A stretch of 5,322 nt of DNA from Planctomycetota bacterium. Its GTDB lineage: Bacteria > Planctomycetota > UBA1135. Under the pieces are notes generated by a model. The model worked only from the letters and a program-made list of their open reading frames with translations. It had not been told where the DNA came from and did no database searches. The stretch covers positions 1-5,322 of the forward strand of contig JAKVCF010000142.1 in assembly GCA_022447335.1 (NCBI GenBank). The letters run 5' to 3'. How positions within the stretch are numbered: the stretch's first letter is position 1; each line of letters opens with the position of its first letter. A program made the position numbers and the translations under genes. Of the stretch, positions 1-5,322 are shown piece after piece.

Positions 1-216
1 GCTGTGATTGCTGCACAACGTGGTGATGGTGGTGGATGGAATCCGTTCCTGAAGGGAGAGGACGATGGCGTAGTGCGGGTCGAAGAGACCAAGCTGGGTG
101 GGATGGAAGATTTTTTGCTGGTCCAAGGGCTACATACTTTTGTGATGGATAAGGCCGAGGTGGTCAGCGCAGTGGTGCGCTACTTAGAGCAAGGGGATTT
201 TGGGATTTCTAGATAG
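1..216 (+). CDS. Alpha/beta-hydrolase (lipase-like), C-terminal fragment
   Basis: The first base of the window is already in frame, so this is the 3' end of a longer gene that starts off the left edge; the 71 visible codons end in TAG. The visible protein has the pattern that closes many lipase-like alpha/beta hydrolases: a short acidic turn (GEDDGVVRVEET) carrying the likely catalytic Asp, a bridging segment with KLGGM, then LHTFVMD, whose His is the likely triad base, and a final helix (AEVVSAVVRYLEQGDF). The nucleophile Ser elbow (GxSxG) would be upstream, outside the window, so catalytic competence cannot be judged. The GTG at position 4 should not be taken as the real start, because a 70-residue protein would lack the catalytic core. 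Family assignment rests on recalled motif layout; the exact substrate (lipid ester or other ester) is unknown. Confidence 0.72.
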   Translation, partial: AVIAAQRGDGGGWNPFLKGEDDGVVRVEETKLGGMEDFLLVQGLHTFVMDKAEVVSAVVRYLEQGDFGISR

Positions 217-297
217 CAACCTCAAGCCGTGTGTGGTGGGACGCGCGGGATAGTGGGTCACGGAGATCTCGCAGGCGGCCTAAGATATGCGGTCTCA

Positions 298-316
298 GGG
301 GCATTGGCCCCGTTTT
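298..316 (+). other. Small GC stem-loop just before the 321 start
   Basis: GGGGC (298-302) pairs perfectly with GCCCC (307-311) around the loop ATTG, and GTTTT follows. This could be a very short terminator for the upstream hydrolase gene or a leader hairpin close to the next start codon. With only five base pairs and a four-T tail it may also be chance. Confidence 0.2.
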
Positions 317-320
317 CAAT

Positions 321-1694
321 ATGGACTCTCTGGTCGATCGGATCGAACGTTTACTTGCGACTTTGGCGGAAGGGGGTGGTGCGCCTGCGGTTGACCCTGG
401 GCGCCCCGGCGCGATTCGCTCGCAGCTTGCGGAGCACTTCGAGTTCCAGCAACCTGTTGCACGCGAGGATCTGCTGCGGGCAGCCGCAGCGCTGTTGCGC
501 GCTACCAGTGCGCAGGGGGATCATTCGCAGTACTTCGGTTCGATTGCTGGAGGTTCGCGCGATGCCACGCTTGCGGCGGCAGCTTTTGAAGCTGGGCTAG
601 GCGTCCTGCCAGTGTCTTGGGAGTTGGCTCCTGGAGTCGCCGAACTCGAAGGCTTACTGATGAGTTATCTTGTCGAGGTTATCGGTATGGATGCGCAACG
701 AACCGTTGCGCGCGTATGCGAAACTGGCGAAGAGGCGCAGTTAGCTGCTTTAATTGCTGCGGCGACGCAGTGCTTCCCGGATTTTGAGCAGCAGGGTGTG
801 CAAGCGGTAGATGGCAGGCCTTTGATTTACTGTGCGCAGTCGATCGTAGGTCCGTGGCAGAAGCGTGCCCACGCAGCTGGGCTTGGTCGGGGTGCTGTAC
901 AAGGTGTGGCCTGCGATGCATCCGGTTGTATTGATCCAATCGCACTACGCCATCAAATCATTGAAGCCGGTCGTGCCGGTAACACGCCTTTCTTCATTGC
1001 TGCCGGTGCAGGTGCTGCATCGACAGGTGCGATTGACCCGATTAAGAAGTTGGTGGCTGTGGGGCGCGTGCAAGGCATGTGGGTTCACGTCGATGGCAAT
1101 GGTCTCGGGCTCGGCATCTTCTCCAATCGACTTGCCCCGCTTCTTGATGGTTCCGCCTACGTGGACTCTTTCGCCTGTGAGACTCGTGGTGGGTTACCCG
1201 CCGCTGGCAGTGCCGGATTCCTATTTTGTCGACACTTGCGTCCGGTCGGCCATGCTTTCGCGGTCGAAGATCCGCGGCTACCTGGTATGACTGCAGGTGC
1301 CGCGGAGGCCCGGGCTTCCGGTTTGCTCGGCGCACGGCGCGCAGCAGCTTTACCTTTTTTGCTCTGGCTGGCTCAGCATGGTCACGCCGGTTATGCCGAG
1401 ATCATCGACCGGCTCTGCGTGCGTGCTGATGAGCTGCGCTCTGCACTTTTGGAAGCGGGTTGTCAGGTGCGTGGTTCGGAGGAGGTTCCAGTAGTCTGTT
1501 TTCTCCCGCCTCTACTTGAGACGCACGCCGATTTCGAAGGTCTAGCCTCACGTATTCGCGCTCAGTCGATCGCTTGGGTGGATGCTGTGTGCCTACCTGA
1601 TGGAGCGCCTGCGCTGCGTGCTTGGGTTAGTAGTCCATCTACAGGCCCGAGCGAAATCGCAGCTTTGGTCGAGGCGGTGACGGCTTCCGATTAG
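321..1694 (+). CDS. Group II PLP-decarboxylase-fold protein lacking the catalytic lysine (probable pseudoenzyme)
   Basis: The product is 457 aa, a normal length for group II (glutamate/aromatic amino acid) PLP decarboxylases, and the order of landmarks fits that family: an N-terminal helical segment, YFGSIAGG (71-78), WELAPGVAELEGLL (100-113, equivalent to the usual SP.ATE.E motif), CETGEEAQLAALIAA (133-147, at the phosphate-binding GGSEAN position), AAGLG (185-189), AGAGAASTGAIDP (228-240) and WVHVDGNG (254-261) with the ring-nitrogen Asp258. Where active members have DPHKW, this protein reads ETRGG (287-291), so the Schiff-base lysine falls on Gly290. The ring-stacking His position is Val176. 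It is therefore unlikely to be a normal PLP decarboxylase and may be a structural or regulatory paralogue, or bind another ligand. ATG 321 is chosen because the 30 codons open upstream (from 231) look non-protein, with Arg/Ser clusters. No good Shine-Dalgarno is visible. The gene ends in TAG. Confidence 0.8.
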   Translation: MDSLVDRIERLLATLAEGGGAPAVDPGRPGAIRSQLAEHFEFQQPVAREDLLRAAAALLRATSAQGDHSQYFGSIAGGSRDATLAAAAFEAGLGVLPVSWELAPGVAELEGLLMSYLVEVIGMDAQRTVARVCETGEEAQLAALIAAATQCFPDFEQQGVQAVDGRPLIYCAQSIVGPWQKRAHAAGLGRGAVQGVACDASGCIDPIALRHQIIEAGRAGNTPFFIAAGAGAASTGAIDPIKKLVAVGRVQGMWVHVDGNGLGLGIFSNRLAPLLDGSAYVDSFACETRGGLPAAGSAGFLFCRHLRPVGHAFAVEDPRLPGMTAGAAEARASGLLGARRAAALPFLLWLAQHGHAGYAEIIDRLCVRADELRSALLEAGCQVRGSEEVPVVCFLPPLLETHADFEGLASRIRAQSIAWVDAVCLPDGAPALRAWVSSPSTGPSEIAALVEAVTASD

Positions 1695-1786
1695 GGAGTC
1701 GAAAAAAGACAGGCCAGATAGACGCCGTTTCTTAGTTCAGCTTTAGTGTCAGTCAGGTAGCTGCAGCTCCGTATGTGCCAATCTAG
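1695..1786. other. Intergenic gap between convergent genes
   Basis: These 92 bases separate the TAG of the plus-strand gene from the TAG of the minus-strand reading frame. They contain a short AGCTGCAGCT palindrome near 1760, and a CTAGCTAG palindrome (1783-1790) straddles the end of the minus-strand frame. I see no stem followed by a T-run that would qualify as an intrinsic terminator in either direction. Confidence 0.5.
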
Positions 1787-2248
1787 CTAGTTTGGATCGC
1801 GGAATGGCTTAATCGTAAGCCCTTCACTGTTACGCAGCTCGATCTGGTAGCTCCGACCATTTTCCAAGCGGATGTACGGGGCTTCACCGTGCATCGCTCG
1901 CACGCCGGTGCGCTCAAGTACTTCGGGTCGATTTGCATATTCCCAGAAGTTTCCCCAGAGTTCGGTTGTGAAAAGATCAGGCCCTTCTTCGGCCGAGTAA
2001 CTGGCTGGAGGGCGCGGCAGGCTGTCGAGTGCAAATCCCTCGGCCGGCGCCCGGAACTCGCCAAATAATCGTCGGAACAATAGTAGCGTTGTGCCGCGCT
2101 CCAGCTCGTGCTCTTCGAGGAAGGTATCTTCGAATTTAATGACCTGGGCATCGACATAGAGTAGGTCGCCATCAAGAGTGAACTCACGCGGCTCTCCTAT
2201 CGCAACTCCTTCCGCGTCAAGTTCTTCGAAGCGAATGGAAGTAATTTT
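1787..2248 (-). pseudogene. C-terminal part of the TGA-interrupted membrane-anchored protein
   Basis: This is a 153-codon stretch, read on the minus strand in exactly the same frame as the gene ending at 2249, beginning right after that gene's TGA and closing with TAG. It looks like genuine protein: alternating strands and acidic turns (ITSIRFEELD, REFTLDGDLLYVDAQVIKFE), then LFRRLFGEFRAPAEGFALD, an aromatic segment (LWGNFWEYANRPEVLE), and a final beta-rich tail (YIRLENGRSYQIELR). No ATG, GTG or TTG occurs in frame until TTG 2080, which would discard about 56 residues, so independent translation of the whole segment is unlikely. I infer that it was, or still is, the extracytoplasmic domain of the 2479 gene. 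The family is not named. It could be a decayed gene, a sequencing error or a recoding event. Confidence 0.62.
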
Positions 2249-2251
2249 TCA
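2249..2251 (-). other. In-frame TGA splitting one continuous reading frame
   Basis: Read on the minus strand, the context is AGT TGA AAA. The frame is open for 76 codons before and 153 codons after this single stop. It falls in a Gln/Asn/Ser-rich turn between two predicted beta strands. One substitution from GGA, CGA, AGA, TGG, TGC or TGT would restore a sense codon. The 2538-3740 gene ends in TGA at a sensible place, so TGA is probably a normal stop in this organism. Confidence 0.6.
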
Positions 2252-2479
2252 ACTGGCAGCATTTTGGTCAAATTTTTGATCGATGACATGCACTCGCGCA
2301 ACACGCTCTCGATCACGCAGAAATTCTATCCGATTTTTCAGCGATCGATTTTTCTGTTCGAGATCGCTAATGCGCTGTTGCAGTACTGAGTTGTCTGTCA
2401 GGGTGTGGTATGCCCACACAGATAGAGCTCCTCCAACAAGGAAGGTCAGTACGGGAGTACGCAGAATTGGCAGCGCCAT
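2249..2479 (-). CDS. Membrane-anchored coiled-coil protein, N-terminal part (stops at in-frame TGA)
   Basis: The annotated frame encodes 76 aa. Residues about 8-24 (TPVLTFLVGGALSVWAY) form a single hydrophobic membrane anchor after a short N-terminus carrying one Arg. Residues about 29-62 (VLQQRISDLEQKNRSLKNRI and onward) have a heptad pattern typical of a parallel coiled coil, followed by a beta strand (VARVHVID). As it stands the protein ends with the strand just begun; read through the TGA, it continues into a 153-residue domain, for about 230 codons in total. The expected form is therefore anchor, coiled-coil stalk, extracytoplasmic domain. ATG 2479 is the only sensible start, with purine-rich GAGGGG immediately before it (too close for an ideal Shine-Dalgarno) and a weak AGTAGG further up. 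The gene is divergent from the 2538 gene. Function is not recognised. Confidence 0.65.
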   Translation of the reverse strand: MALPILRTPVLTFLVGGALSVWAYHTLTDNSVLQQRISDLEQKNRSLKNRIEFLRDRERVARVHVIDQKFDQNAAS

Positions 2480-2537
2480 CCCCTCAGCCTACTCGTTGTG
2501 CCACCCAGCTTCCAAGTATGTCGCTAAACTCAATCGA
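2480..2537. promoter_or_regulatory. Divergent spacer expected to carry both promoters
   Basis: These 58 bases lie between the ATG of the minus-strand anchor protein and the ATG of the plus-strand aminotransferase-fold gene, so promoters for both should lie here or reach into the neighbouring coding sequence. I could not find a convincing sigma-70 -35/-10 pair, an operator palindrome, or a Shine-Dalgarno for the plus-strand start. The call rests on gene arrangement only. Confidence 0.35.
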
Positions 2538-3740
2538 ATGAAGCTCCATGACGCCTCAGCTTGGCCGCTAGATCCTTCGATTACTTTTCTGAATCATGGG
2601 TCATTTGGATGTTGTCCACGTGAGGTTCTTGCTGTGCAGCAAAGTCTGCGCGATCGTCTCGAGGAACGACCAGTAGAGTTTCTCGCTCGCGAGCTGGAGG
2701 CGCGTTATGACCTAGTGCGCGAGGATTTGGGCGACTTCCTCGGCGCACGAGCTTCCGAGTTGGTTTTTGTTCCTAACGCAACTTATGCAGTTAACTCGGT
2801 TCTACGCAGCTTCCCCTTCGACAAAGGTGATGAATTGCTCGTCACCGACCACGCTTACAACGCTTGCCACAATGTGCTCGAATTCGTTGCTGCGCGATCG
2901 GGTTGTCAAGTGGTCGTAGCCGAGCTTCCCTGGCCGATCGATTCTTCCGGAGAGGTGCTTGAGGCCTTGCTCGATCGGGTGAGTTCGAGCACGCGGCTGC
3001 TGCTGATTGATCACGTTACCAGTCCGACAGCATTGGTGCTCCCTGTGGAGCGCATTGTGCCGGCGATGCAAGAACTAGGGGTTCGAGTGCTAGTCGATGG
3101 CGCGCATGCTCCGGGGCATCTGAACCTTGACTTGCATGCATTAGGGGCCGACTACTACACCGGGAATTGCCATAAGTGGATTAATGCGCCTAAGGGATCA
3201 GCTTTTCTCTGGGTGCCCGAGCGTTGGCAGTCTGAAGTACGGCCTGCTTGTATTAGTCACGGGGCGAATTCTCCGCGCGACGACCGTTCGCGTTATCTGA
3301 TCGAGTTTGATTGGACCGGGACTTCCGATCCAACTGCGATCCTGACAATTCCGGCGGCAATTCAGATCGTAGAAGAGCAGATCGAAGGGGGGTGGCCGGG
3401 TCTGCGCGCGCATAATCGAGAACTGGTCATGCAGGCGCGTCGCGTGTTGCTCGACCGTCTTCAAATGAACTCGCCGGCTCCAGAGGAGATGCTCGGCGCT
3501 ATGGCTTCCATCGCATTGCCTACCCTCAATACCCCAGCACTCGATAACTGGGATCCGTTACAGAGCGCTCTGCGCGAGCAGTACCGCATTGAAGTTCCGG
3601 TATTTGGCTGGGGCGGCCGTGGCGGCATGCGCCGCCATCGTTGCTTGCGTATTTCAGCCCAGTATTACAACCAAGCTGAGGATTATGCGCGTCTTGCTGA
3701 GGCGCTCTACTCGCTGGGCGTTTCTTCAGCTCCTGTTTGA
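2538..3740 (+). CDS. Class V aminotransferase-fold PLP enzyme, isopenicillin-N-epimerase-like
   Basis: This is a 400-aa fold-type I PLP enzyme, about the usual length. Landmarks in order: the substrate-entry segment FLNHGSFGCCP (17-27), phosphate-binding NAT (80-82), DHAYNACHN (104-112) at the ring-stacking position, DHVTSPTALVLPV (158-170), VDGAHAPGHLNLD (186-198) with the ring-nitrogen Asp187, NCHKW (210-214) with Lys213 as the Schiff-base residue, WTGTSDPTA (259-267) contacting the second-subunit phosphate, and a C-terminal RISAQYYN (371-378) whose Arg probably binds the substrate carboxylate. All expected catalytic residues are present, so it should be active as an epimerase, desulfurase or lyase on an amino-acid substrate; there is no basis for saying it makes an antibiotic. 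ATG 2538 begins the family-like sequence; the frame stays open upstream to about 2283 but only as a shadow of the opposite gene. The TGA stop lies 34 bp inside the convergent gene's 3' end. Confidence 0.88.
   Translation: MKLHDASAWPLDPSITFLNHGSFGCCPREVLAVQQSLRDRLEERPVEFLARELEARYDLVREDLGDFLGARASELVFVPNATYAVNSVLRSFPFDKGDELLVTDHAYNACHNVLEFVAARSGCQVVVAELPWPIDSSGEVLEALLDRVSSSTRLLLIDHVTSPTALVLPVERIVPAMQELGVRVLVDGAHAPGHLNLDLHALGADYYTGNCHKWINAPKGSAFLWVPERWQSEVRPACISHGANSPRDDRSRYLIEFDWTGTSDPTAILTIPAAIQIVEEQIEGGWPGLRAHNRELVMQARRVLLDRLQMNSPAPEEMLGAMASIALPTLNTPALDNWDPLQSALREQYRIEVPVFGWGGRGGMRRHRCLRISAQYYNQAEDYARLAEALYSLGVSSAPV
3707..3740. other. Tail-to-tail overlap of two convergent genes
   Basis: The last 34 bases of the plus-strand aminotransferase-fold gene are also the last 34 bases of the minus-strand thioredoxin-like/HEAT-like gene. 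Both frames look genuine up to their stops. There is no room for an intrinsic terminator between the genes, so each transcript must run antisense into the other or end by another mechanism. Confidence 0.7.
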
Positions 3741-5071
3741 CCGCCGAAGAAGCGAGGGCGCGGAATCTCACTGTCCGTCACTTTGGCGGAAATATTGGCT
3801 AGACCGCTGATCGGGCCGCCTTCCAGTACGGCAATCACGGCATCAAATGTGGCCTGGGCCTCTTCGTCTTTTTCTATTTTCCGGGCGGCGCGCACCGCAT
3901 CGATGCGACCGGAGGCGCGGCCAAGCGCAAGGCCAAGCGCAGCGGCCTGGCGGCGGCGTGTGCTCGTGTGGCTTAGGCCAACTTCGATCTCTGTCCACGC
4001 CTTCTTGTCGGAAGCGTGTAGGCCCAGCGCGAAGAGTGCATTCGACGCAAGCACATCATCCTTCTTGTCCTTCGCTGCTTTGATTACTGCGGAACGGGCG
4101 CTCTTGTCGTCCACGCCAATGATGCCGATCGCACGAATCATTTGTGCGCGCACGCGGGCTGACCCTTCCTTGCCGTATACACTGCGTATTTCTTTGACGA
4201 TCTTCTTGTTGCCGATCTGCTCGAGTGCGACGACGGCTTCCATGCGTATCTCGGTGTCCGGATACTTTAGAAATCGCTCAAGGGTAGGGCTAAATGATTG
4301 CGGTGAAACTGCGCCCATTGCGCGAATCATACGCACCAGAAGTGGCTTGCGTCGCTGGATGCGCGCATCACCTAGCTCTACATCAACGAACTCAATAGCC
4401 GTCTTGTCGTCGGTGGCGAGTAAGCGCAACATGGCTTCTGCGCGCGCATCAGCGCGCATGCCATTTCGGATCGCTTTGATCGTGGATTCGACATCATCTT
4501 CTGATAGCGGCGTGATCGCGGTATCGCTTCCGCCAGAGAGTACCCCGTCCTGAATCAGGCGGCGTGGAGCACGGGCCTTGTCCGGCATCTTGACGTCGGC
4601 GTCCGGGTTGGCTTTCAGGATGGCAGTGGCCAAGCACCATTGAAGTTCACTTGCGCTGATCTCGTATGGGACTGACAGTAGAATCTTGCCTGAAGCGTCG
4701 GAAAAAATGTGTTGGGGTGCTACTAAATCGTTCTGTGGCGTGACATTTAGAACATTGGCGCGGATGTGCTTTTCCATCTGCTGGTGGTCAGCGCAGGTGA
4801 TCCCTGAGAAGCGTTTACATTTCCCACCGTGCTCAAAGCGCGATCCGATTAGATTGACTGTGTACTGGGTTAATGCGATTACTTCCTTGTCAGAGTAAAC
4901 ATCCTTGGCCATGCGGTCGTTAGCTTTCTCGCCATCCATGTTCAGCGCACAAAATAGAACTTTATTTTCGGCCTTTGCGCGGGCAAGCGCCGCCTCGAAG
5001 TCGGTCTCCCAGGAGATGTCTGCGGCGCTGAATAAGGCTGTCAGCGGTAGGAGGAGTATTAGTAAGCGCAT
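3707..5071 (-). CDS. Exported thioredoxin-like and HEAT-like repeat protein
   Basis: The product is 454 aa. Residues 1-16 are a signal peptide (MR, then a Leu-rich core, cleavage likely after FSA at 16), so the protein is exported. Residues about 20-155 follow the thioredoxin-fold pattern of proteins that usually read W..DF..AL..AK..NK, with SDKEV at 60-64 and a cis-Pro-like VAPQHIF at 117-123. The redox CXXC motif is absent: the site reads CALNMDGEKAND (41-52) with a single Cys41. Two more cysteines, Cys85 and Cys93, could form a disulfide around a short loop. After a linker, residues about 190-415 are alpha-helical pairs with HEAT-like spacing, for example TEIRMEAVVALEQIG (273-287) and RVRAQMIRAIGIIG (306-319). 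A polar tail closes the protein. This suggests a binding or scaffold role rather than oxidoreductase activity. ATG 5071 fits the signal peptide; AGCAGG lies a rather long distance upstream. The stop is TAG. Confidence 0.82.
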   Translation of the reverse strand: MRLLILLLPLTALFSAADISWETDFEAALARAKAENKVLFCALNMDGEKANDRMAKDVYSDKEVIALTQYTVNLIGSRFEHGGKCKRFSGITCADHQQMEKHIRANVLNVTPQNDLVAPQHIFSDASGKILLSVPYEISASELQWCLATAILKANPDADVKMPDKARAPRRLIQDGVLSGGSDTAITPLSEDDVESTIKAIRNGMRADARAEAMLRLLATDDKTAIEFVDVELGDARIQRRKPLLVRMIRAMGAVSPQSFSPTLERFLKYPDTEIRMEAVVALEQIGNKKIVKEIRSVYGKEGSARVRAQMIRAIGIIGVDDKSARSAVIKAAKDKKDDVLASNALFALGLHASDKKAWTEIEVGLSHTSTRRRQAAALGLALGRASGRIDAVRAARKIEKDEEAQATFDAVIAVLEGGPISGLANISAKVTDSEIPRPRFFGGQTGAEETPSE

Positions 5072-5079
5072 GGTTTGAT

Positions 5080-5322
5080 TTAACCTGCTGACGGGATTGG
5101 AGTTCTGTTTGTTGCCCCCTTTTCTCGCACTTCTTTCTCGGAAATTTCTGCTTCAAGCAAAGCTTGCTCGCGGTTGCGGTGTTCATGGCGCGCGCGGTTC
5201 CAGTCCCCAAGGATTTCCCTCCAGGTCGAGGGTTTCGTGCCCTGGCGGCGATGGATCGAAGCGATGCGAAAGGCCATGTTCCACTGATGGAAGATGTCAC
5301 GCCAGGCGCCGAGCAAGCTGAT
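5080..5322 (-). CDS. Unrecognised protein, C-terminal part (runs off the right edge)
   Basis: The minus-strand frame is open from the window edge to a TAA at 5082-5080, giving 80 visible codons. The sequence contains WRDIFHQWNMAFRIASIHRRQG, a basic and aromatic amphipathic stretch, then TWREILGDWNRARHEHRNREQ and an Ala/Glu/Lys-rich helix (ALLEAEISEKEVREK) before a short polar tail. This has the look of a helical C-terminus. A TTG at 5316 is possible but there is no reason to prefer it, and the frame continues beyond the edge. I do not recognise the family. The stop is only 8 bases before the ATG of the exported thioredoxin-like/HEAT-like gene on the same strand, so the two are probably co-transcribed with this gene first. 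Competing frames in the region lack comparable protein character. Confidence 0.55.
   Translation of the reverse strand: MSLLGAWRDIFHQWNMAFRIASIHRRQGTKPSTWREILGDWNRARHEHRNREQALLEAEISEKEVREKGATNRTPIPSAG

Noticed and set aside
231..320. N-terminal extension of the decarboxylase-fold gene to ATG 231
   Set aside because: The 30 added residues are Arg/Ser-rich and unlike a protein N-terminus, while the sequence from ATG 321 starts with an amphipathic helix as expected.
1759..1790. Palindromes AGCTGCAGCT and CTAGCTAG as terminators
   Set aside because: They are short, without loops and not followed by T-runs on either strand.
1783..2187. Alternative 134-codon minus-strand frame over the C-terminal fragment
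   Set aside because: It is Ser/Arg/Thr-rich without structural pattern; the neighbouring frame (TAG at 1787) has clear strand and helix patterning and continues the upstream gene.
2249..2251. A genetic code with TGA as a sense codon
   Set aside because: The 2538-3740 gene ends at TGA in a place that fits its family, the other genes show no internal TGA, and one occurrence is better explained by mutation or error.
2283..2537. N-terminal extension of the aminotransferase-fold gene to 2283
   Set aside because: The extension is Arg/Ser/Cys-rich, antisense to the anchor and coiled-coil gene, and class V enzymes normally begin just before the FLNHGSFG motif.
3783..4553. Long open plus-strand frame (256 codons) inside the exported repeat-protein gene
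   Set aside because: It is antisense to a well-supported gene with a signal peptide and helical repeats; its translation is rich in Ala/Ser/Arg low-complexity sequence, as expected for a shadow frame.
4962..5300. 112-codon minus-strand frame across the start of the exported protein gene
   Set aside because: It overlaps both the signal-peptide start region and the better-patterned frame ending at 5080, and is Arg/Ser/Pro/Gly-rich like a shadow.

Overview
The window is about 5.3 kb of mid-GC bacterial DNA (mid-50s % GC by eye), densely packed with protein genes. I see no rRNA, tRNA, CRISPR array, insertion sequence or clear rho-independent terminator. The taxonomic hint is weak. The best clue is a secreted protein that joins a thioredoxin-like domain lacking CXXC to HEAT-like repeats. 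Together with the absence of good Shine-Dalgarno sequences in front of several starts, this resembles Planctomycetota. That is inference from recalled family resemblance; no search was run.

Layout, left to right. The plus strand opens with the C-terminal end of an alpha/beta-hydrolase (lipase-like) gene, 1-216. A gap of about 100 bp follows, then a complete plus-strand gene at 321-1694. It has the fold signature of the group II PLP-dependent decarboxylase family but has lost the PLP lysine and other cofactor-contact residues. Convergent to it lies a minus-strand gene spanning 2479 down to 1787. Its N-terminal part (membrane anchor plus coiled coil, 2249-2479) and C-terminal part (1787-2248) share one reading frame and are separated only by an in-frame TGA. 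Across a 58-bp divergent spacer is a plus-strand gene, 2538-3740, for an apparently intact class V aminotransferase-fold enzyme of the isopenicillin-N-epimerase-like type. It overlaps tail to tail by 34 bp with a minus-strand gene, 5071-3707, for the exported thioredoxin-like/HEAT-like repeat protein. Eight bases upstream of that gene's start is the end of an unrecognised minus-strand gene that runs off the right edge; the pair is probably one operon.

How the genes work together is not evident. The alternating orientations argue against a single large operon. The two points most worth a second look are the in-frame TGA, which splits an otherwise continuous protein, and the decarboxylase-fold protein, which keeps a full-length open frame without its catalytic lysine. 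An intact PLP enzyme of a different subfamily lies under 1 kb from the latter.
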